Origin: SURF-13 sp041695325
GTDB lineage: Bacteria > Pseudomonadota > Gammaproteobacteria > SURF-13
DNA length: 64,000 nucleotides
Direction of reading: 5' to 3'
NCBI GenBank assembly: GCA_041695325.1
Contig: JBGFRC010000044.1
Span: 1-64,000, forward strand
This document shows positions 57,108 to 64,000 of this stretch, piece after piece; position 1 is the stretch's first letter, and every line of letters starts with the position of its first letter. The notes under the pieces were generated by a model. The model was not told the DNA's origin, searched no databases, and saw nothing but the letters and a program-made list of their open reading frames with translations. A program made the translations under genes and the position numbers.

Positions 57108-58379
57108 ATGATGAACGACTCTGACACCACTGCATCCGCAGAAAACGGCATTAACCCGACACGGCGCGACTTTCTCAAGTCGGCGCTGGGATTGAGCATC
57201 TACGCCGTCATGCCCGCCGGTTTGAGCAGCCTCGCGCATGCGACCGGTTCCGACGCGCCGGAAAAGCCCGATCTCAAGATAGGATTCATCCCGCTCACCG
57301 ACTGCGCAAGCGTGGCAATGGCGGGCGAGCTGGGGCTGTACAAAAAATACGGCCTCAACGTGACGGTGACCAAGGAGGCGAGCTGGGCCGCGGTACGCGA
57401 CAAGCTGGTGCTGGGCGAACTGGACGCCGCGCACGTGTTGTACGGCCTGATCTACGGCGTGCAGCTTGGGCTGGGCGGGCAGAAAAAGGATATGGCGATA
57501 CTGATGAGTATCAATCATAACGGCCAGGGCATCACCTTGTCGAACGCGCTCAAAGACAAAGGCGTGGTGGACGGCACAGGCCTGAAAAAGCTGATTGATA
57601 GGGAAAAGGGCGAATACACCTTCGCGCAAACCTTCCCCACCGGGACGCACGCCATGTGGCTCTATTACTGGCTGGCGGCGCACGGCATTCATCCTTTCAA
57701 GGACGTGAAAAGCATCGTCATTCCGCCGCCGCAGATGGTGGCGAACATGCGCGTGGGCAACATGGACGGTTATTGCGTCGGCGAACCCTGGAACGCGCGC
57801 GCGATCTACGACCAGATCGGCTTCACCGCCACCACCACGCAGGCGATCTGGAAGGATCAGCCGGAGAAGGTGCTGGGCACCACGCTGGAGTTCGCGCGCA
57901 AATATCCCAACACCGCGCGCGCGCTCATCATGGCCGTGCTGGAGGCCTCCAAATATATAGACGCCACCGCGAACCGTCCCAAGGTCGCCAAGATCATCGC
58001 CAGCAAATCCTACGTCAATGCGCCCGATCCGGTGATTGAAGGCCGCATGCTGGGCAAGTATGAAAACGGGCTCGGCAAATCCTGGACAGATCCCGACTAC
58101 ATGAAATTTTACAACGACGGCTATGTCAACTTTCCTTTCCTGTCCGACGGCATGTGGTTCCTGACGCAGCACAAACGCTGGGGCCTTTTGACCGATGAGC
58201 CGGACTACCTCGGCGTTGCCAAACAGGTCAACCAAATCGAGTTGTACAAACAGGCGGCCGAGCAGCTCAGAGTCCCGCTGCCCGCCGAGCCCCTGCGCGC
58301 CAGCACCTTGTTTGACGGCGCGGTGTGGGATGGAAAAAATCCGCAACAGTATGCCGCCAGCTTCCAGATCAGGAACTGA
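57108..58379 (+). CDS. nrtA: Nitrate ABC transporter substrate-binding protein
   Basis: A 423-residue binding protein of the NrtA/CmpA family: KIGFIPLTDCASVAMAGELGLYKKYGLNV, FPTGTHAMWLYYWLAAHGI, VGNMDGYCVGEPWNARAI. An N-terminal twin-arginine signal (RRDFLKSALGLSIYAVMPAGL) predicts Tat export. The start at 57108 (or 57111) follows GGGAG; a longer frame would begin inside the terminator and is rejected. Binds nitrate in the periplasm for NrtB/NrtD. Confidence 0.94.
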   Translation: MMNDSDTTASAENGINPTRRDFLKSALGLSIYAVMPAGLSSLAHATGSDAPEKPDLKIGFIPLTDCASVAMAGELGLYKKYGLNVTVTKEASWAAVRDKLVLGELDAAHVLYGLIYGVQLGLGGQKKDMAILMSINHNGQGITLSNALKDKGVVDGTGLKKLIDREKGEYTFAQTFPTGTHAMWLYYWLAAHGIHPFKDVKSIVIPPPQMVANMRVGNMDGYCVGEPWNARAIYDQIGFTATTTQAIWKDQPEKVLGTTLEFARKYPNTARALIMAVLEASKYIDATANRPKVAKIIASKSYVNAPDPVIEGRMLGKYENGLGKSWTDPDYMKFYNDGYVNFPFLSDGMWFLTQHKRWGLLTDEPDYLGVAKQVNQIELYKQAAEQLRVPLPAEPLRASTLFDGAVWDGKNPQQYAASFQIRN

Positions 58380-58389
58380 AAGGAGCCGC

Positions 58390-59292
58390 ATGATGAACGT
58401 GATACCCATGATGAAAAAAGAGACTCTTCCCCTCAGCAGGCAGGATTCCACCCGTCCAGCAAGGCAGACCGCGCTGAGCGCGGTCCAGCAGCCGGCTGCG
58501 CGAGAGTGGACGGCCTCGCTGTATGGCAGCATGGATGCGCTGATCAAATGGGCGCTGCCGCCGCTGCTCGGCATGATCGTGTTTATCCTGGCGTGGTCGC
58601 TGATCGCCGGCCACAGCCCGCAACTACCGGGCCCGGTGAAAACCTGGCACTCGGCCGTCGAGCTGTTCAGCGATCCGTTCTACGACCACGGACCGAATGA
58701 CCAGGGCATCGGCTGGAACGTCCTGCACTCCCTGGAACGGGTTGGGCTGGGTTTCGGTCTCGCGGCGCTCATCGGCATCCCCCTGGGATTCATGATCGGA
58801 CGTTTCGCTTTCTTAAGCAAAATGACGGCGCCCATCATCAGCCTGCTGCGCCCGGTGTCGCCGCTGGCCTGGCTGCCGATCGGCTTGCTGGTATTCAAGG
58901 AAGCCCAGCCCGCCGCGATCTGGGTGATCTTCATCTCCAGCATCTGGCCCATGCTCATCAACACGGCGGCAGGCGTGACCAAGGTGCCGGCCGACTATCT
59001 CAACGTGGCGCGGGTATTAAATCTTTCGGAGCTCAAGATATTCAGCAAAATCCTGTTCCCCGCGGTGCTGCCTTACATGATGACCGGTGTCAGGCTGTCC
59101 GTCGGCGTGGCCTGGCTGGTGATCGTGGCGGCGGAAATGTTGACCGGAGGCGTGGGAATAGGATTCTGGATTTGGGACGAATGGAACAATCTCAACGTCG
59201 AGCACATGATCATCGCCATTTTTGTCGTGGGTATCGTGGGCCTGTTACTCGAACAATTGCTGTTGTTGCTTGCGAAGCGGTTTGCATACTGA
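58390..59292 (+). CDS. nrtB: Nitrate ABC transporter permease
   Basis: A 300-residue inner-membrane permease of the NrtB/SsuC type. An initial hydrophobic segment (LPPLLGMIVFILAWSLIAG) is followed by SLERVGLGFGLAALIGIPLGFMIGR and five or so further segments, with the EAA-like loop ADYLNVARVLNLSELKIFSKILFPAVLPYMMTG. The ATG at 58390 has AGGAG 5 nt upstream. The N-terminal about 45 residues are hydrophilic and extended. Confidence 0.93.
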   Translation: MMNVIPMMKKETLPLSRQDSTRPARQTALSAVQQPAAREWTASLYGSMDALIKWALPPLLGMIVFILAWSLIAGHSPQLPGPVKTWHSAVELFSDPFYDHGPNDQGIGWNVLHSLERVGLGFGLAALIGIPLGFMIGRFAFLSKMTAPIISLLRPVSPLAWLPIGLLVFKEAQPAAIWVIFISSIWPMLINTAAGVTKVPADYLNVARVLNLSELKIFSKILFPAVLPYMMTGVRLSVGVAWLVIVAAEMLTGGVGIGFWIWDEWNNLNVEHMIIAIFVVGIVGLLLEQLLLLLAKRFAY

Positions 59293-59305
59293 AACGGAGG
59301 CTACC

Positions 59306-60100
59306 ATGAACAATAAATTCATCCACCTGGAAGACATCGAGATGGTGTTTTCGAGCAAACAGGGCCGTTACACGGCGCTTAGCCAGGTCAACCTGACGGT
59401 TCATCAGGGCGAGTTCGTCAGCATTATCGGCCATTCCGGCTGCGGCAAGTCCACCCTGCTCAATCTGGTCGCCGGCCTCATCCCGCCCAGCTCAGGCGTG
59501 CTGCTGTGCGCGGGACGGGAAATCAGCGGGCCGGGGCCGGACCGGGGCGTGGTATTCCAGAATCATTCCTTGCTGCCGTGGCTGACCTGCTTCGGCAACG
59601 TCTATCTCGCGGTGGAGCGCGTATTTGGAGGCGCCGAATCGAAGGCGCAACTGCGCGCGCGCACCGAGCAGGCGCTGGAACTGGTGGGCCTTAAAGAGGC
59701 GCAACAGAAATATCCACACCAGATCTCCGGCGGCATGAAACAGCGGGTGGGCATCGCGCGTGCGATCTCCATGCAGCCCAAGGCGCTGCTGCTGGATGAA
59801 CCGTTCGGCGCGCTGGACGCGCTGACCCGCGCCCACCTGCAAGATGAATTGCTGCGCATCGCCGCCGCCACCGGCGCCACAGTGCTCATGGTGACGCACG
59901 ACGTGGATGAAGCGGTGCTGCTCTCCGACCGCGTGGTGATGATGACCAATGGACCGGCTGCCACCATCGGTGAAATTCTGGACATAGGGCTGCCCCGGCC
60001 GCGCAATCGCCTGGAGTTGGCCGAAAACCGTGATTATGTGCGCCTGCGCGGCGAGGTGCTGAAATTCCTCTATCAGCGCCATACGCAACAGGCCGCCTGA
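59306..60100 (+). CDS. nrtD: Nitrate ABC transporter ATP-binding protein
   Basis: A 264-residue ABC ATPase: Walker A GHSGCGKST, Q-loop VFQNHSLLPWLTCFGNVYLAV (characteristic of the nitrate/sulfonate/taurine class), signature SGGMKQRVGIARA, Walker B ALLLDEPFGALD and H-loop MVTHDVDEAVLLSDRVVMM. The start at 59306 follows GGAGG by 5 nt. There is no NrtA-like C-terminal domain, so it resembles NrtD rather than NrtC. Confidence 0.93.
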   Translation: MNNKFIHLEDIEMVFSSKQGRYTALSQVNLTVHQGEFVSIIGHSGCGKSTLLNLVAGLIPPSSGVLLCAGREISGPGPDRGVVFQNHSLLPWLTCFGNVYLAVERVFGGAESKAQLRARTEQALELVGLKEAQQKYPHQISGGMKQRVGIARAISMQPKALLLDEPFGALDALTRAHLQDELLRIAAATGATVLMVTHDVDEAVLLSDRVVMMTNGPAATIGEILDIGLPRPRNRLELAENRDYVRLRGEVLKFLYQRHTQQAA

Positions 60101-60134
60101 CCCGGTCTTTCTCTAATTAACCAACGGATAAAAA

Positions 60135-61400
60135 ATGAACCCGACTAAAACGATCAAACAGCTGTTGCTCATCACTTTGCCGCTGACATACACCGCGCCC
60201 GCTCATGCGGAAGGATCGCTGATGGAGACCCTCAGCGGCGGAAAAATCTCCGGCCAGTTGCGCCCGCGCTTCGAATGGGTGGATCAGGAGGGCAAACCAG
60301 AAAACGCGAACGCCTGGACCCTGCGCACCCAGCTTGGCTACGCCACGGGAGACTACCAGGGCTTTAGCGCCTTTTTGCAGTTCGAGGACGTGCGCGGCCT
60401 CGGCGGCGACTATAACGACACCATCAATGGACTGACCCGGTATCCGACCGTTGCTGACCCGGACAGCACGGAAGTCAATCAGGCGTTTATCAGCTACAAG
60501 GGCGCGCCCGGCGCGCCGCTCGCGGACACCGTCATCAGATACGGGCGGCAGAGTATTAACCTCGACAATCAGCGCTTCATCGGCGAGGTGGGCTGGCGGC
60601 AGAATACGCAAACCTTCGACGCGCTTACGCTGACTTCGTCCGTGACCAACAATCTAAACTTGTTTCTTGCGCATGTCACCAACGTCAACCGCATCTTTGG
60701 AGAGAATCATCCCACCTTGAGTGACGTGGAGATGAAAAGCGAGCTCATCAACGTGGCCTATCGCGGACTGCCTCTTGGGACGCTGACCGGTTACGCCTAT
60801 CTGTTTGACTATGAACCCGGCCAGCCCTTTCCACCCAGCGCCTCCCATAAAACCATGGGTGTGCGCTTTGATGGCTGGCGGCAGCAGGAGGGCGGGGCAA
60901 AATATTTCTACACTGCGGAGTACGCCGGACAGAGCGATTATAAAGACGGCGCAAGCACGGTGGACGCGGATTATTTAAATTTAATGCTGGGCACCGAGAT
61001 CAAAGGCGTCCAGGCGAAACTCAACTACGAGGTCTTGAGCGGTGACGGCGTGTACGGCTTTGCCACGCCTTTCGCCACGCTGCATGCCTTTAACGGCTGG
61101 ACCGATCAGTTTCTCACCACGCCGAAGGACGGCCTGCGGGATATTTTCGTCACCCTCGCAAAAAGCTGGAGTGGCATCAACTGGTTCTTACGTTATGACC
61201 GCTATTCTTCCGACAACGGCGGCTACGATTACGGCAGCGAGTGGGGACTATCCGCCGCCAGGAAAATGAACAAGAATCTCACCCTGTTGGTTAAATATGC
61301 GGCCTACAGCGGCGATGCGAACGTCACCAACCTGGCGCGTAATCCCGCGTTGGCGCGCGATATTGAAAAACTCTGGTTGCAGGCCGATTTTCAATTCTGA
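60135..61400 (+). CDS. Outer-membrane porin of the alginate-export family
   Basis: A 421-residue beta-barrel with a signal peptide (MNPTKTIKQLLLITLPLTYTAPAHA). Strands alternate, as in GGKISGQLRPRFEWVDQ, AWTLRTQLGYATGDYQGFSAFLQFEDV and VIRYGRQSINLDNQRFIGEVGWRQN, resembling the Alginate_exp family, and the protein ends in an aromatic residue (LQADFQF). Placed directly after nrtD, it is likely to let nitrate or a related anion cross the outer membrane. That is inference from the operon. Confidence 0.8.
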   Translation: MNPTKTIKQLLLITLPLTYTAPAHAEGSLMETLSGGKISGQLRPRFEWVDQEGKPENANAWTLRTQLGYATGDYQGFSAFLQFEDVRGLGGDYNDTINGLTRYPTVADPDSTEVNQAFISYKGAPGAPLADTVIRYGRQSINLDNQRFIGEVGWRQNTQTFDALTLTSSVTNNLNLFLAHVTNVNRIFGENHPTLSDVEMKSELINVAYRGLPLGTLTGYAYLFDYEPGQPFPPSASHKTMGVRFDGWRQQEGGAKYFYTAEYAGQSDYKDGASTVDADYLNLMLGTEIKGVQAKLNYEVLSGDGVYGFATPFATLHAFNGWTDQFLTTPKDGLRDIFVTLAKSWSGINWFLRYDRYSSDNGGYDYGSEWGLSAARKMNKNLTLLVKYAAYSGDANVTNLARNPALARDIEKLWLQADFQF

Positions 61401-61412
61401 AACCAGTGAGGC

Positions 61413-62351
61413 ATGAACTATCTCAACATTATCGAGCGTTACCGCGAGCACCGGGAGGGCATCCAGGAGCTGCTTGCCTCGATACTGAGCGGAATCGCCG
61501 CGCCTGAGCTGATCGGCGACCCCGCGGCGATGCGTCGCGCCATGCAGTCGCTGGCCGCGAATTATCCGTTCGCAGACCTGCTTTACACCCTGGACCAGAA
61601 CGGTATCCAGACCAGCGACAACGTCAGCAACGAGATCAAGCCGCGCTATGCCAATTCAGGCTTGGGCCGAGACCGCAGCCAGCGCCCCTATTTTGTCCTG
61701 GCGCGCAACACGGACAAGGCGATGGTCACCGAACCCTACCTTTCCAGCGCAAGCAACAAACTGTGCATGAGCGCCGTGGTTCAACTGCACGACAAGGCAA
61801 CGGCGCAGCCCGGCTACCTGGTGCTGGATTTCGACCTCGCAAAAACCATTGCGTTTTTCATGGGCGACAGCTCGCGCGGCCGCTTCCAGCCGCTGTTCAA
61901 ATCCATTTATGTGTTGATCGTGATCGGCCTGTTCAGCGTGGTGGCGGTGCTGCTGTATTCCGCCTTCACGGATATCACCACGCTTTTTCAGGCGGGCCAC
62001 ACCCTGGAGGCCATACAGCTTAAGCCGTTCAGCGTCATCATCTTCATCACCCTGGCGCTCGCCATCTTTGATCTGGCCAAGACCATCCTGGAAGAGGAGG
62101 TGTTGATGCAGAAAGACATCCTGCGCCACAGCTCCACGCGGCGCACCATCACGCGCTTCATCGCCGCGATTCTGATCGCGGTATCCATCGAGGCCTTGAT
62201 GCTGATGTTCAAGGGCGCCCTGAGCGACGGCGTGGAGACGTTGCAGGGCGTGTGGATGATGTTGACCGCGGTGGGCTTGCTGGTGGGCCTCGGTCTCTAC
62301 GTCTATTTCGGCGCGCGCGCCGAGGCCGTCCTGCTGGGGCTGCGCAAGTAG
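61413..62351 (+). CDS. PDC/Cache sensor-like membrane protein
   Basis: A 312-residue protein. The N-terminal about 145 residues (NIIERYREHREGIQELLASILS, FADLLYTLDQNGIQTSDNVSN, GRDRSQRPYFVLA, YLSSASNKLCMSAVVQL) form a PDC/Cache-type ligand-binding domain. Four hydrophobic segments follow (about 163-187, 210-227, 250-270, 283-300). No HAMP, kinase or methyl-accepting domain is present. The position after the nitrate transporter and porin, 12 nt downstream, suggests a nitrate-sensing or transport accessory role, but no output is visible. Confidence 0.7.
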   Translation: MNYLNIIERYREHREGIQELLASILSGIAAPELIGDPAAMRRAMQSLAANYPFADLLYTLDQNGIQTSDNVSNEIKPRYANSGLGRDRSQRPYFVLARNTDKAMVTEPYLSSASNKLCMSAVVQLHDKATAQPGYLVLDFDLAKTIAFFMGDSSRGRFQPLFKSIYVLIVIGLFSVVAVLLYSAFTDITTLFQAGHTLEAIQLKPFSVIIFITLALAIFDLAKTILEEEVLMQKDILRHSSTRRTITRFIAAILIAVSIEALMLMFKGALSDGVETLQGVWMMLTAVGLLVGLGLYVYFGARAEAVLLGLRK

Positions 62352-62355
62352 GCAG

Positions 62356-63936
62356 TTAATGCTCACGCGTGGCGCGGAATTCGATCTCCGGCCAGCGCTC
62401 CATGGTGAGGTCTAAATTGATGCGCGTGGGCGCGATGTAGGTCAATTCACCGGCGTTATCCAGCGCCAGATGTTCCCGCGCCTTGTTGCGGAACTCTTCC
62501 AGCCTTTTCGGGTCGGCGCTGTGCACCCAGCGCGCGGTGGCGACCGGCACGTTTTCGAATTCGCATTCCACGCCGTATTCGTCGCGCAAACGATAGGCCG
62601 CGACGTCGAATTGCAGCGGCCCCACCGCGCCCAGAATCAGGTCATTGCCGCTCAACGGACGGAACAGCTGCGTTGCCCCCTCTTCGCACAGTTGCAGCAG
62701 GCCCTTGTGCAACGCCTTCATGCGCAGCGGATCGCGCAGGCGCGCGCGCCGGAACAGCTCTGGCGAAAAATAGGGGATGCCGGTGAACTTCAGCTTTTCG
62801 CCTTCGGTGAAGGTGTCGCTGATCTGGATCGTGCCGTGGTTGTGCAGACCGATGATGTCGCCGGGGTACGCCTCCTCGACGCGCTCGCGCTCGCTCGCCA
62901 TGAAGGTGATGGCGTTGGAAACTTGCACCTCGCGCCCCATGCGCACGTGCTGCATCTTCATTCCTTTATGATAGCGGCCGGAACACACGCGCACGAAGGC
63001 GACACGATCGCGGTGCGCGGGGTCCATGTTGGCCTGTATCTTGAACACAAAGCCGCTGAATTTTTCTTCCCGCGGATCCACCATGCGCTGCACGGCGGCG
63101 CGCGGCTGCGGCGGCGGCGCGTACTCCACGAAGCCGTCCAGCAGCTCGCGCACGCCGAAATTGTTCATCGCTGAGCCGAAGAACACCGGCGTCAGCTCAC
63201 CGGCCAGAAAGGCCGGTAAATCGAATGCATGGCTCGCGCCCTTGACCAGCGCAATCTCCTCGCGCAGCCCGGCGGCAAACGATCCGAACAATTCATCCAG
63301 GCGCGGGTTGCCCAGACCTTGAATGATCTCGCCCGGCACGATCTTGCCGCCGTGCGCGGGGCTGAACAGATGCACGCTGTCCTGGTGCAGATGGAAAATG
63401 CCCTTGAAGTGCTTGCCCATGCCTATGGGCCAGGTAACCGGCGCGCAGCGGATCCTGAGCACAGTCTCGATCTCGTCCAGCAGTTCGATGGGCGGGCGTC
63501 CGTCGCGGTCCAGTTTGTTGATGAAGGTCACGATGGGCGTGGCGCGCAACCGGCACACCTCCAGCAGTTTGATGGTGCGCGCCTCCACGCCCTTGGCGGA
63601 ATCTATCACCATGAGCGCGGAGTCCACCGCGGTCAGGGTGCGATAGGTGTCTTCAGAAAAATCCTCGTGCCCCGGCGTATCGAGCAGATTGATGATCTGG
63701 TCACGGTAAGGAAACTGCATCACCGAGGAGGTAACGGAAATGCCGCGCTCCTTTTCCAGCGCCATCCAGTCCGAGGTGGCGTGGCGCGCGGCCTTGCGCC
63801 CCTTCACCGTGCCGGCGAGCTGAATCGCGCCGCCGAACAGCAACAGCTTCTCGGTCAGCGTGGTCTTGCCCGCGTCCGGGTGGGAGATAATGGCGAAGGT
63901 GCGGCGGCGCGCCGCCTGCTCGGCGATGACAGACAT
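62356..63936 (-). CDS. prfC: Peptide chain release factor 3
   Basis: A 526-residue translational GTPase: G1 ISHPDAGKTTLTEKLL, G3 LLDTPGHEDFSEDTYRTL, G4 FINKLDRDGRPP. It has the RF3-specific C-terminal parts (VGPLQFDVAAYRLRDEYGVE). Recycles RF1/RF2. The ATG at 63936 (MSVIAEQ) is the family start; a TTG five codons upstream also lies in frame. It converges with the nitrate operon, 4 nt from the preceding stop. Confidence 0.96.
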   Translation of the reverse strand: MSVIAEQAARRRTFAIISHPDAGKTTLTEKLLLFGGAIQLAGTVKGRKAARHATSDWMALEKERGISVTSSVMQFPYRDQIINLLDTPGHEDFSEDTYRTLTAVDSALMVIDSAKGVEARTIKLLEVCRLRATPIVTFINKLDRDGRPPIELLDEIETVLRIRCAPVTWPIGMGKHFKGIFHLHQDSVHLFSPAHGGKIVPGEIIQGLGNPRLDELFGSFAAGLREEIALVKGASHAFDLPAFLAGELTPVFFGSAMNNFGVRELLDGFVEYAPPPQPRAAVQRMVDPREEKFSGFVFKIQANMDPAHRDRVAFVRVCSGRYHKGMKMQHVRMGREVQVSNAITFMASERERVEEAYPGDIIGLHNHGTIQISDTFTEGEKLKFTGIPYFSPELFRRARLRDPLRMKALHKGLLQLCEEGATQLFRPLSGNDLILGAVGPLQFDVAAYRLRDEYGVECEFENVPVATARWVHSADPKRLEEFRNKAREHLALDNAGELTYIAPTRINLDLTMERWPEIEFRATREH

Positions 63937-64000
63937 GAAAAGGGCTTGCAAAGTTTTTTAGTATACAGCAACATCGCTGTTCAATCCAGGTCGAGCAGGC

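Noticed and set aside
56697..58574. Minus-strand frame of 625 codons opposite nrtA and part of nasT
   Set aside because: It runs through the terminator, the ANTAR hairpins and the nrtA coding sequence; the translation is low complexity and has no recognisable domain.
1..64000. tRNA, rRNA, prophage integrase or att sites
   Set aside because: None could be recognised by eye on either strand.

Overview
The window is a GC-rich chromosomal segment of a gammaproteobacterium. Evidence is the syntenic core: aat-bpt-infA beside clpA/clpS (N-degron pathway), mfd, def, mtnP-hpt-nagZ, cysG, acyP and prfC, all with gammaproteobacterial-type sequences. The order-level affiliation cannot be fixed from the sequence alone. 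No tRNA, rRNA or CRISPR array was seen.

Layout. (1) 1-10.2 kb and 25.3-33.3 kb, all on the minus strand, are two halves of one surface-polysaccharide locus. Transcription appears to start near 33.4 kb with manC, followed by mntA/hepT, gmd, fcl, a UDP-glucuronate decarboxylase and a FkbM methyltransferase. It resumes after an interruption with asnB, several glycosyltransferases, a second Gmd-like enzyme and rfbF-rfbG (CDP-6-deoxyhexose). An RfaH gene (35.25-35.78 kb), a winged-helix regulator and an ops-like site in the manC leader point to processive antitermination of this operon. (2) 10.65-25.15 kb is a gas vesicle island inserted into that locus: gvpA, gvpN, gvpF, gvpL, gvpG, gvpK, two more GvpA-family (GvpJ/S-type) genes, a GvpH-like Hsp20 protein and a candidate GvpC. 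It also carries unusual partners: a tandem AAA+ CDC48/VAT-type ATPase, an ArsA/Get3-like ATPase, a PAS histidine kinase, a receiver protein and an NtrC-type sigma-54 activator. A consensus -24/-12 promoter lies upstream of gvpA. The island edges are scars: an IS110 transposase remnant between two truncated sugar genes on the left, and IS4-like and IS256-like remnants next to a truncated asnB on the right. (3) 33.4-35.2 kb holds regulators, a DUF2283/DUF4258 gene pair, a 124-bp duplication and palindromic elements. (4) 35.8-55.8 kb is housekeeping DNA with a MazEF-like toxin-antitoxin pair and a DUF559 nuclease cassette. (5) 55.9-62.35 kb is a nitrate uptake operon: sigma-54 promoter, nasT (ANTAR antiterminator), an RNA leader with three A1/G4 hexaloop hairpins overlapping an intrinsic terminator, nrtA-nrtB-nrtD, an outer-membrane porin and a PDC-type membrane protein. 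(6) prfC closes the window.

How the parts work together. Two systems look sigma-54 dependent: gas vesicles, through the cluster-encoded NtrC-like regulator, and nitrate uptake, with a second NasT/RNA antitermination switch. The polysaccharide operon looks controlled by RfaH. The region is also rich in small palindromic elements: a three-copy family of about 160 bp made of five consecutive hairpins with covarying stems, REP-like C-rich palindromes (one set has expanded in frame inside gmd), and a 134-bp element fitted exactly between a stop and a start codon.
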